From contig CAVIFY010000029.1 in the NCBI GenBank assembly GCA_963642245.1, positions 1 to 24,204 of the forward strand: a DNA stretch of 24,204 nucleotides. The letters run 5' to 3'. The notes beneath the pieces were generated by a model. The model did no database searches and had not been told where the DNA came from. It saw only the letters and a list, made by a program, of their open reading frames with translations. Source of the DNA: CAG-217 sp963642245. GTDB taxonomy: Bacteria > Bacillota > Clostridia > Oscillospirales > Acutalibacteraceae. Shown here one piece after another: positions 13,281-20,579 of this stretch. Within the stretch, counting starts at the first letter, position 1. Each line of letters starts with the position of its first letter. The position numbers and the translations under genes were made by a program.

Positions 13281-13718
13281 ATGAACGAATCTCATATTGT
13301 AACCAGAACATACGATTTGCAGCTGAATGGCGGCAAGACTGTGCACCTGCGTTTGACTGTAGCTGCTCAGCTGCGACTGAAAAATAAATTCAACGAGGAC
13401 GCCCTGGATGTGATCCTCAGTGCTTCCAGTGATCCGGAGCGGCTCCTGGCTGTACTGGATGAGGCCCTGCATTTTAACGATGATCCCAACGGCGATCTGA
13501 CCGGTGAGGCGTTGTATGACGCGCTGGTGGACAGCGGCGTCAGCGGTATGGACGCATTCTCCAACATTCTATTCAAGCTGGCCCATGTATCCGGTCTGTT
13601 GAGCGACACCCAGGCGGAAAAACTGTCCACCGGTATTGGGAAAATGCTCAATGCTGCTTTTGATGGCATGGAGCAGACGGCAGAAAGCGAGGAACAGCCT
13701 GCTTCCTTTCCAGGGTAA
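13281..13718 (+). CDS. Tail assembly chaperone, upstream (G-like) frame
   Basis: 145 residues. ATG 13281 is chosen because AGGAGG (13267-13272) stands at the right distance; the ATG at 13275 is too close. The protein has an N-terminal beta part (LNGGKTVHLRLTVAAQLRLKNKF) and then helices, typical of lambda gpG-type tail chaperones. Such proteins bind the tape measure protein before the tube forms. It lies between the tail tube and tape measure genes, as expected. A second frame continues after its stop, probably joined by programmed frameshifting, as in lambda G-GT. Confidence 0.75.
   Translation: MNESHIVTRTYDLQLNGGKTVHLRLTVAAQLRLKNKFNEDALDVILSASSDPERLLAVLDEALHFNDDPNGDLTGEALYDALVDSGVSGMDAFSNILFKLAHVSGLLSDTQAEKLSTGIGKMLNAAFDGMEQTAESEEQPASFPG
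13704..13718 (+). other. Probable programmed +1 (or -2) frameshift site of the tail chaperone
   Basis: The G-like frame ends TCC TTT CCA GGG TAA. The following ORF is in the frame reached by +1 (or -2), and it stays open back to about 13636, so it overlaps the end of the G-like gene. Slippage at TTTC or GGGT would give ...SFQGKYCT or ...SFPGKYCT and join the two. Tail chaperone frameshifts are common; the exact slip point is not known here, and a -1 shift is excluded because it leads to a different frame. Confidence 0.6.
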
Positions 13719-14013
13719 GTATTGCACCTTGGAGGATATGATTTTAGAAGCCAATGCCTGCGGCCTGGCTTTTCCGGTCATTCTTTCAATGACTTACGGT
13801 GAATTAAAGCGGTATATCCTGTTCCATCGTGACCGGGAGCGCATACAGTATCAAAATCTGTCACAAATCGCTTACATCCAGGCCGGTGTGATCGCTTCTA
13901 TTGTTGCCGGTGAAGATATAGGCCCTGTGTATGAACGCTTCCCCTATTGGACTGAGGAGGATATATTGGACATTCAGGCGGCTAAGGCGCTGGCTTATTT
14001 TAATCAGTTGTAA
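13711..14013 (+). CDS. Tail assembly chaperone, downstream (T-like) frame
   Basis: About 100 residues of clear protein, GKYCTLEDMILEANACGLAFPVILSMTYG and ERIQYQNLSQIAYIQAGV, with no good ribosome binding site of its own at the first possible start. It is best seen as the 3' half of a G-T fusion made by frameshifting from the upstream gene. A separate start at ATG 13738 behind GGAGG at only two-base spacing is a less likely alternative. T-type domains bind the tape measure and recruit tube subunits. The tape measure gene follows after 25 bases. I give 13711 as the start of the frame after the possible slip point. Confidence 0.65.
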   Translation, partial: QGKYCTLEDMILEANACGLAFPVILSMTYGELKRYILFHRDRERIQYQNLSQIAYIQAGVIASIVAGEDIGPVYERFPYWTEEDILDIQAAKALAYFNQL

Positions 14014-14038
14014 CTCGATCAGAAAGTGAGGCGAAAAA

Positions 14039-16933
14039 GTGGATCAAGAATTGGTAACCCGATTTACGGCAGACATCAGCGAGTATAAAAAAAGCATTAC
14101 AACGCTTCAGAGCGAGCTGAAACAGTTGTCCGGCGTGACCGGCCAAGTGCGTGCGGCGACCGCTCAAGCGATGAATTCAGCTTATGAAGATACCCGCAAG
14201 CTGGGTAAACAGGTGGAAAGCCTGGTAAAGGCGCAAGAGCGTAATGTGCAAGCGGCTACCGCAAGCAGCGTCAAGATTATGGATTATTCCAACAAGGTGG
14301 AGCAATTAGAGGGCAAGTTGAAATCGCAGGGCCAAGAATACGAAACCTTAAACAGTAAATTGCAGAAAGTGAGTGCACAATACCAAAAGCAAAAAGGACT
14401 TATTGCTCAGTTGAAAGAAAATGAGTATTCACTTGCCGATTTAAGAGAACTTCGGCAAGATAAGTTCAGTGAAATTGAAGAGAAAATTCAAAAGCTGAAC
14501 AGTATGCGTTCCTTCCTTTCAAACAAAGCAATTCAAGAGCAGGAAGCTGAAATCAAGAAACTGATTGATGCCTCTGCACAGTTCGACAAAATGCTGCAAG
14601 ATGGATATGGGCTTGATTTGCGCAGCTTGAATACGGATACGCTCGATAAACTCAAAGCAGAAATTCAAAGCGTTTCTGCGCAAATGAACCAGCAAAAAAA
14701 TGCTATGGCCCAGACCACGGCTCAAATCAATAAAGCCAACGGCAGCCTGGCGATCGAGACCACGCGGTATAAATCTCTACGCAGTACCATAAAACAGAAC
14801 GGTGAAGCACTGACTGAAATGGGCAATGAGCTTGACAATGCTCTGCAAGAGGAAGCCTTTCCACCGGTTGAAAGCAGAATGACCAAGTTCAAAAACAAGG
14901 TTAAAAGTCTCGGCAGTGCATTTGCAAATGTCGGCAGCAAAACAGGTGCTGTATTCGGGACTATCGGTAGGGCAACAGGTTCCGTATTCGGTAAAATCGG
15001 GTCCGCAGCGGGCGCCGCTTTCGGCAAGGTGCATAGTCACCTGAAAAATATGCGTGCTTCTTCCGGTACGGCCAGTAAGTCTCTGCTGAATGTGGTCAAG
15101 TCTATCCGCCGCATAGGCGTGGTATCGCTGGGGTTGAAAGTGTGTAAAAACATTTTCGGTGAGCTGCGCTCGGTAATCACCGGTTATTTAAGTCAGAATG
15201 AGGCCCTGAATAACCGTGTGGAAGCCTTAAAAAATGCCTTTGCAAAGGCTTTGGCACCGGCCATCAATGTGGTTGTGGGGCTATTTGAAAAGCTCATGCC
15301 CTATGCCATGAGTGTGGCTAATGCCATCAGCGGCTTACTTTCCTCTGTGGGGATCGCTTCGCAAGTAAATGCCACAGCCACCGCTGTGGGCAAGACCACA
15401 AAAGAGACGAAAAAGCTTTCTCAAGCACAAAAAGAGTTGTATGGGTTTGACCAAATTACTAAGGTCAGTGAAGATCAGCAAGACAGCAGCTCGTCCAATT
15501 CTTCTGCGGCCAAGACACCGGCAGCATCCGACCAGTTCTCCGCTTATTTGGAGAAAATCAAGAACCTGTGGAAAAGCGGCGACTTTGAGGGCATTGGCGA
15601 GCAGGTTGCGGCCTCCTGCAATAAAGTGATCGACAAGATCAAGAACCTGGACTGGGACGGCATACGGAAAAAGGTCAATGACGCAGTCAGCGGCATTGCC
15701 AATAGCCTGAACGGCTTTGTGCAGGATTTTGACTGGGCAGGTATGGGCGAGATCGTGGGACAGGGCGTGAATACGATCTTCAGCGCACTGGACACATTTC
15801 TGACCACCTTTAAGTTCGACCAGTTGGGTGCCGGGCTTGCAAGCAACATAAACGGCTTGGTGAGCACTATTGAGTGGGGTCAAGTGGCCAAGACCATTTC
15901 TGACGCTATCAGTGGTGTGTTCAAGGCCATTTCCGGCTTTTTGGAGACTCTGGATTGGCGAGGGCTGGCCACAGCACTGGAAAACTTTATAGCCGGTATT
16001 GACTTTGAGGGTATGGCTAACTCTCTGTTTGAGGCGCTGGGTGCCGCTCTGGGCGGTATTTCTGCATTTCTCGGCAAACTGATTATGGACGCTATCTCCA
16101 GCGTACAGACCTATTTTGGCGGCAAGATCAAAGACGCCGGTGGCAATGTGGCCCAGGGCATTTGGGACGGTATTGTTGACGGTATTGGTGACGCAGGAAA
16201 GTGGATCAAGGAACATATCTTCCAGCCGTTTCTCAAAGGTTTCCAGGAAGCATTTAAGATCAAGTCGCCCTCAAGGGTTATGAAAGAACAGGGTGGCTTT
16301 ATTTCCCAAGGGCTGTTTGACGGTATCGGCGATCTGTGGAAAAAGGTCAGCCAAAAATTCAAAGAATTTAAGGACGGCGTTGTTAATTTCTTTACCGGGA
16401 AAGATGGCGTTGTGTCAAAAGTCACCGGCCTGGGCGATAAGATCGTCACCGGCTTAAAGAACGGCCTGAAGAATTTGAAAGCCACCTTTACCAATGCGTT
16501 CAAAGGCCCCTTAAATGGTGTGATCAAACTGGTCAACAATATGGTCGGCAAGATCAATGACAAGTTGCTGATCAGCGTTGGCAGCACGCTGTCTAAGGTG
16601 CTTGGTGCCCTTGGCGTGAGCGTGACCAACGGACAGTACCAGCTGTTTTCTATACCCACTATCCCAGAGCTGGAAAAGGGCGGCGTGCTGAAAAAAGGCC
16701 AGGTCGGTCTGCTGGAGGGTAAGGGCGCCGAGGCTGTTGTGCCTTTGGAGCGAAACACCCAGTGGATCAGCAAGGTAGCCGCAATGATGGTGCAAATGCT
16801 GGGTAGCAGCGGGCAGGCGGTCAATGTAACGATCCCGGTATATGTGGGCGGTAAGCATTTAAGCACGGTGGTGCTGGACGATGTGAACCAAACAGAAAAG
16901 AAAGGCCGTGACCCAGTTACGGCCACAGCGTAA
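14039..16933 (+). CDS. Tape measure protein
   Basis: 964 residues; at the usual rise this suggests a tail of about 140 nm. The first ~270 residues are coiled coil (LVTRFTADISEYKKSITTLQSEL, then repeated Q/K/E heptads). Hydrophobic segments lie at about 398-442 (APAINVVVGLF, YAMSVANAISGLLSSVGIA). Residues about 510-680 are degenerate ~27-residue repeats with a D/E-W/F-x-G start (GDFEGIG, DWDGIR, DWAGMGE, DWRGLA, DFEGMA). The C-terminal EKGGVLKKGQVGLLEGKGAEAVVPL and VTIPVYVGGKHL are typical of tape measure C termini. It sets tail length and passes into the host envelope. GTG 14039 follows GTGAGGCG. Part of the coiled coil (about 14340-14680) is AT-rich, suggesting module exchange. Confidence 0.95.
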   Translation: MDQELVTRFTADISEYKKSITTLQSELKQLSGVTGQVRAATAQAMNSAYEDTRKLGKQVESLVKAQERNVQAATASSVKIMDYSNKVEQLEGKLKSQGQEYETLNSKLQKVSAQYQKQKGLIAQLKENEYSLADLRELRQDKFSEIEEKIQKLNSMRSFLSNKAIQEQEAEIKKLIDASAQFDKMLQDGYGLDLRSLNTDTLDKLKAEIQSVSAQMNQQKNAMAQTTAQINKANGSLAIETTRYKSLRSTIKQNGEALTEMGNELDNALQEEAFPPVESRMTKFKNKVKSLGSAFANVGSKTGAVFGTIGRATGSVFGKIGSAAGAAFGKVHSHLKNMRASSGTASKSLLNVVKSIRRIGVVSLGLKVCKNIFGELRSVITGYLSQNEALNNRVEALKNAFAKALAPAINVVVGLFEKLMPYAMSVANAISGLLSSVGIASQVNATATAVGKTTKETKKLSQAQKELYGFDQITKVSEDQQDSSSSNSSAAKTPAASDQFSAYLEKIKNLWKSGDFEGIGEQVAASCNKVIDKIKNLDWDGIRKKVNDAVSGIANSLNGFVQDFDWAGMGEIVGQGVNTIFSALDTFLTTFKFDQLGAGLASNINGLVSTIEWGQVAKTISDAISGVFKAISGFLETLDWRGLATALENFIAGIDFEGMANSLFEALGAALGGISAFLGKLIMDAISSVQTYFGGKIKDAGGNVAQGIWDGIVDGIGDAGKWIKEHIFQPFLKGFQEAFKIKSPSRVMKEQGGFISQGLFDGIGDLWKKVSQKFKEFKDGVVNFFTGKDGVVSKVTGLGDKIVTGLKNGLKNLKATFTNAFKGPLNGVIKLVNNMVGKINDKLLISVGSTLSKVLGALGVSVTNGQYQLFSIPTIPELEKGGVLKKGQVGLLEGKGAEAVVPLERNTQWISKVAAMMVQMLGSSGQAVNVTIPVYVGGKHLSTVVLDDVNQTEKKGRDPVTATA

Positions 16934-16944
16934 GGAGGGACGGT

Positions 16945-17313
16945 ATGCCACTATATATTGACGGCACCAAAATGCCAAACCCATCATTCAATGCCATATC
17001 CTGTTCAGATGAAAAGGTGTGGTCCTCTAACACGGGCCGCTCCAAGTCGGCTTATATGAACGGCAGTATCGTTCAGATCAAAAAAACGAGGCAGCTGTCC
17101 TTTCCGCCCTTGACCCGGGCGGAACTGGACAAGCTGAACGGCGTGATCAACAATGCGAGTAAGCCCTGGCATTCCATTAAGCTGGAGGATACCTCCGGAA
17201 ATACGGTGTTTTCTTTCAACTGCTACTTTGGCACGCCCAGTTGGACGGCCTATTCCGGTGCCAGGGATTGCCGGTATTTCATCAACTACAAAGTAGACGC
17301 CATCGAGCGCTAA
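16945..17313 (+). CDS. Small tail protein after tape measure (DUF6711-like)
   Basis: 122 residues. MPLYIDGTKMPNPS, then SIVQIKKTRQLSFPPLTRAELDKL, and a C-terminal beta part with SWTAYSGARDCRYF, match the pattern of the DUF6711-type minor tail proteins placed between tape measure and tail-tip genes. It may take the distal-tail role, but it is much smaller than usual Dit proteins, so this is inference. AAGGAGGGACGGT lies upstream. It ends 11 bases before the large fibre gene. Confidence 0.7.
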   Translation: MPLYIDGTKMPNPSFNAISCSDEKVWSSNTGRSKSAYMNGSIVQIKKTRQLSFPPLTRAELDKLNGVINNASKPWHSIKLEDTSGNTVFSFNCYFGTPSWTAYSGARDCRYFINYKVDAIER

Positions 17314-17324
17314 AGGAGTATTTT

Positions 17325-19838
17325 ATGTACAAAACAAGCACAGCTTTTAACCAGGCCATCAAAAACGGTGAACGGATCTATGTAAAGGTCAAATGCGGCA
17401 ATTTCATTTTTGGATACGATGATGAAACGGATCCTGACAGCCCCAAGGAGCAGAACAACATCATGGAGCTGAATATTGACCGCAGTATCAGCCACGACGA
17501 TTATGCGCTGGCCAAGTCCTACGCTTGTGGGTGTAACTGTGTGCTGTGGGCTGTGCCCGCCGGTGCCGTGCTTCGTGGGCAGAAAACCGTGGTGTACTTT
17601 GGCTGTATGGTCAACGGTGCAGTGGAGTGGGTACCGATGGGCGTGTTTTACCCGGAAAAGGCCACCCGGTCCGGTGAATGTACCACTTTGGAAATGTACG
17701 ACCACATGTATGATCTTTCTATGCCGTATTCTGCCGCCATCAGCGGTCAGCAGACCCCTTTGGCAATCTTAAAAGACCTGGCACGCCAGGGCAACTTTGA
17801 GTTGGCTGCCGGCGTGGAGAGCAAGCTCTCCGGCTTTGGCACGGTAGATGTTTCTTTGCTCTGCGGTACGGAAACAGACGAGGATGGCAAGCAGCAGGTC
17901 ACTGCCTATAATGTGAACGACGCCATTGGTTATGTGGCCGGATTCTGCGGCTGCGCTGCCGTCTTTGACCGCGCGGGCAAGTTGCGAGTAGACACTTTCG
18001 CCCAGGTATATGATGGTACGGCAGAATACACGGTGACAGACGACACGGTCACAGAAGTCTCCTTGGCAGAGATGGACAAGACATACCTGGGGATCAGCTG
18101 CAACAATGGGAATAAGAACATTCTTGCGCCCGATAGTCTATCTGCTGGCAGCGAGGTGCTGTATTTCGATAACCCGCTGATCACCACCCAGGCCCAAGCG
18201 GAAAAAGTATTTAACGCTGTGTCTGATATGATCTACATAGACGATGGCGACCAGGGCGAGACTGTATTTGACCTGGGCATACAGTACCGACCGGGAAGTA
18301 TGACATTGCTCACGGCCAATCCGGCGCTTGATAGTTTTGATGTGATCACTTACCGGGACGATACCGGTGATCACCATATTCCTCTGATGGGCGTAGAGTA
18401 TGATTATGACGGCTCCGTTACTATGGATGTGGCCGCCCACGCCCGTTCGGAACAGGAGGGCAGCTCTGCCGGAAGTATTCTTTCCCGTATGATCTCTAAA
18501 GCTATGCAGCAGGTCACAGCGCCGTTGGCGCAACGGATTCAGGACGCCACGGATTCTATCACGAATGCAGTGGGCGGTTACGCTGCTTTGATCGACCGGG
18601 ACGGCGATGGCGTGTCAGACGCGCTTTATATCGGTGAGTACCCGGTGGCAGAGGGCAAGACCAAAGGCCGCTGCCTGCTGCTGAATAAGAACGGCATGGC
18701 CGTTTCCACCACCGGACTGCAAGGCCCCTTTAAGGACTTTGCGGTGTATTACGACAAAGAAACCAACCAGTATTACCTGAATGCCACGGACATTTCAGCC
18801 GGTAGACTCTCTGGTATTGAGATCCTCGCGGATAAAGGTACGATCGCCGGGTGGAACATAGACGAATACGCTTTGTATTGCGATGTGGGAAATAATCGTG
18901 CATATTTCAAAAAGCCGTCAAAGAACAGCGACTGGGTTCTATCTGTGCAAAAAAAGAATTCGGACGGCTCTTACACAGGCGTATGGGGTGTAACAATGGC
19001 AGGTAATATGTGGTGTAATGGTTCGTTGGATGTTGCTGGTCAAACAACATTTGATACGGATGTTACTTTCCACAAGAAAATCTATGACTTTTCCGGTTGC
19101 GAAATCATCAATGCAGCTTCTGGTGGTAGTTCGTTAGTTATTGGTTATGGTCAATACGACAAAAAATTGAAAACATATTTGGAAGGTGGAACGATATATC
19201 TTCGCCATAATGGTGGTGGAGTAGAAATTCAAAACGGTAGTACAACACGCTTTTCACTGGCTCCTATGAATTGGACAATTGACGGCTCGACGGCAGTAAG
19301 AGATACCATAAACTCTACTGGTGGTTTTGTATTAAGTGCAAACGGCGGGGACAATCGACTGTATTTAGTCGGCAGCAGTATTCTTCTTGGTAATAATACT
19401 ACGATCGACGGCAATATAGTAGCGCGTGGAGATGTGAAGCTCAATTTCAAAGCGGTCAGCGGAACGGTTCCATTAGTGGTCAATACCAGCGGTGTTATTA
19501 CAACATCCAGCTCTTCTGCACGATATAAGGAAAATATTAAGCCATTGGAAGATCCGTCTCTTGATCCTATCGGGCTGTATGATGTGCAGGTAAGCCAGTA
19601 CAATTACAAGCCGGAGTGTCGGGACAAAGAGCTGGTTGGTGGCACACAAATCGGCTTGGTGGCAGAGGATTTGGCCCTGCACTATCCTAATGCAGTGATT
19701 TATGATGAAGATGGCCGCCCGGAAAGTTGGCAGGATCGTATTATGATCCCGGCAATGCTTAAGCTCATCCAAGAGCAAAAACAGCAGTTGGACGATTTGC
19801 AGGCCGAGGTGGACGCGCTGAAAGCAAAATTGCAATAA
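17325..19838 (+). CDS. Large tail-tip/fibre protein with C-terminal peptidase S74 chaperone
   Basis: 837 residues from ATG 17325 (AAAGGAGT upstream). The N-terminal ~380 residues are a tail-associated baseplate-like part, with a DRDGDGVSD calcium-binding-type loop at 424-432. A segment of about 522-725 is beta-rich, with many G/N/S turns, and resembles a host-recognition shaft. The C-terminal 109 residues (about 729-837) start SSSARYKENIKPL, the S74 intramolecular chaperone signature with its Ser and Lys, then IGLVAEDL, ending in a coiled coil. S74 helps the trimer fold and is cut off. About 18890-19500 is clearly more AT-rich than its flanks, suggesting swapping of the binding part. A hairpin follows the stop. 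Confidence 0.88.
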   Translation: MYKTSTAFNQAIKNGERIYVKVKCGNFIFGYDDETDPDSPKEQNNIMELNIDRSISHDDYALAKSYACGCNCVLWAVPAGAVLRGQKTVVYFGCMVNGAVEWVPMGVFYPEKATRSGECTTLEMYDHMYDLSMPYSAAISGQQTPLAILKDLARQGNFELAAGVESKLSGFGTVDVSLLCGTETDEDGKQQVTAYNVNDAIGYVAGFCGCAAVFDRAGKLRVDTFAQVYDGTAEYTVTDDTVTEVSLAEMDKTYLGISCNNGNKNILAPDSLSAGSEVLYFDNPLITTQAQAEKVFNAVSDMIYIDDGDQGETVFDLGIQYRPGSMTLLTANPALDSFDVITYRDDTGDHHIPLMGVEYDYDGSVTMDVAAHARSEQEGSSAGSILSRMISKAMQQVTAPLAQRIQDATDSITNAVGGYAALIDRDGDGVSDALYIGEYPVAEGKTKGRCLLLNKNGMAVSTTGLQGPFKDFAVYYDKETNQYYLNATDISAGRLSGIEILADKGTIAGWNIDEYALYCDVGNNRAYFKKPSKNSDWVLSVQKKNSDGSYTGVWGVTMAGNMWCNGSLDVAGQTTFDTDVTFHKKIYDFSGCEIINAASGGSSLVIGYGQYDKKLKTYLEGGTIYLRHNGGGVEIQNGSTTRFSLAPMNWTIDGSTAVRDTINSTGGFVLSANGGDNRLYLVGSSILLGNNTTIDGNIVARGDVKLNFKAVSGTVPLVVNTSGVITTSSSSARYKENIKPLEDPSLDPIGLYDVQVSQYNYKPECRDKELVGGTQIGLVAEDLALHYPNAVIYDEDGRPESWQDRIMIPAMLKLIQEQKQQLDDLQAEVDALKAKLQ

Positions 19839-19843
19839 ACAGC

Positions 19844-19880
19844 AAAGCGGCTGCTCCGTACTGGAACAGCCGCTTTAGAT
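19844..19880. terminator. Bidirectional hairpin between convergent genes
   Basis: AAAGCGGCTG (19844-19853) pairs perfectly with CAGCCGCTTT (19867-19876) around a 13-base loop. It lies six bases after the fibre stop on the + strand and five bases after the stop of the minus-strand gene. It probably ends both transcripts; the T-runs are short in both directions. Confidence 0.75.
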
Positions 19881-19881
19881 G

Positions 19882-20430
19882 TTAGTCAATATATATTCTT
19901 GGCGTCGAATCATCGCCGTGCTCAAAATAGAAATGCCTACCGGCCTTATCCACATATATGGTTTCGTGCCTATCAGCCCGTTGTGTCGCTGTCGCCCAGT
20001 AATCTCCATCGTCTGAATGAATAATTTCGTCGATTGCGTCTAACGGCACTGAATTTTGTTGTGCTTTTGGCACTTTTGGTGTGGGTTGCTTGGTCGTTGA
20101 TTCTGTGTGCTGTACTATAACACCTCTTTCTTGGGAGGTATAATACACAACCTGCGGTTGCGTGGTAGTATGTTTCTTCTTTTTCTTCTTAGTGGTTGTG
20201 GGCTTTGTAGTTGTTGTGGTAGTTGCGGTCGCCTCTGTAGCTGCCGGTTCTGTAGTGGTCTCTGTGGGCTGTGTAGTGACACCTGCCAGTGCACTGGATA
20301 CAGCGTGATCTACCAGACTGGCTGTCTCCTGATCACGCGCTTGATCATAGTGTACCCACACACCGATACCGACCCCCACCGCCACTACAATGGTCACCAC
20401 AAGGATCCACACCTTGGCCTTAGATTTCAT
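19882..20430 (-). CDS. Membrane-anchored Thr-rich protein, probable lysogenic conversion or cargo gene
   Basis: 182 residues on the minus strand, starting MKSKAKVWILVVTIVV. The start is the second of two in-frame ATGs (20430 rather than 20436) because AGGAG then has better spacing. Residues 7-28 are one hydrophobic span that would be an anchor or uncleaved signal. A stretch of about 50-90 is rich in Thr/Pro/Lys (TTTTTTKPTTTKKKKKKH), typical of an extended cell-wall spacer. The last ~55 residues (DAIDEIIHSDDGDYWATATQ, then a HFYFEHGDD strand) form a small separate domain of unknown fold. It is the only minus-strand gene in the window, placed between two tail fibre genes, with its own promoter and a terminator. 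That is the layout of a moron expressed from a prophage. Exterior location is inferred; function is unknown. Confidence 0.8.
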   Translation of the reverse strand: MKSKAKVWILVVTIVVAVGVGIGVWVHYDQARDQETASLVDHAVSSALAGVTTQPTETTTEPAATEATATTTTTTKPTTTKKKKKKHTTTQPQVVYYTSQERGVIVQHTESTTKQPTPKVPKAQQNSVPLDAIDEIIHSDDGDYWATATQRADRHETIYVDKAGRHFYFEHGDDSTPRIYID

Positions 20431-20453
20431 CTTCATCTCTCCTTTCACTCCCC

Positions 20454-20482
20454 ACCATACCACACTTTCCCGCAGATTGCAA
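20454..20482 (-). promoter_or_regulatory. Promoter of the minus-strand gene
   Basis: Reading the minus strand, TTGCAA (20482-20477) is followed by a 17-base spacer and TATGGT (20459-20454) with a TGG before it, an extended -10. The transcript would start about 20 bases ahead of GGAGAG. It fits a host sigma-70-type promoter and suggests expression independent of the late operon. Confidence 0.6.
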
Positions 20483-20516
20483 GAAAACAGGAGGCGATAC
20501 CCATGTAAAATACAAA

Positions 20517-20532
20517 TTGCAGTCAACTGCAA
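20517..20532. promoter_or_regulatory. 16-bp palindrome upstream of the minus-strand promoter
   Basis: TTGCAGT-CA-ACTGCAA is a perfect 7-bp inverted repeat with a 2-base centre. It lies 35 bp upstream of the -35 of the minus-strand promoter and touches the left arm of the next hairpin. It could be an operator site for a dimeric regulator. Confidence 0.35.
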
Positions 20533-20559
20533 ACGGCGGCTTAGGCACGCCGTTTTTTT
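20531..20559 (+). terminator. Intrinsic terminator just before the collagen-like fibre gene
   Basis: AAACGGCG (20531-20538) pairs with CGCCGTTT (20548-20555) around a 9-base loop and is followed by TTTT. It points along the + strand and would stop readthrough from the fibre gene upstream, yet the next gene starts 21 bases later. Expression of the fibre and lysis genes therefore needs readthrough, antitermination or a promoter not recognised. The region 20431-20579 holds this hairpin, the minus promoter, the palindrome and a start-stop ORF. Confidence 0.7.
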
Positions 20560-20579
20560 ATGCCAAAAAGGAGGATTTT

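Noticed and set aside
15335..16216. Minus-strand open frame (293 codons) under the tape measure gene
   Set aside because: Antisense shadow of the repetitive tape measure coding region, with His/Leu/Cys-rich low-quality translation.
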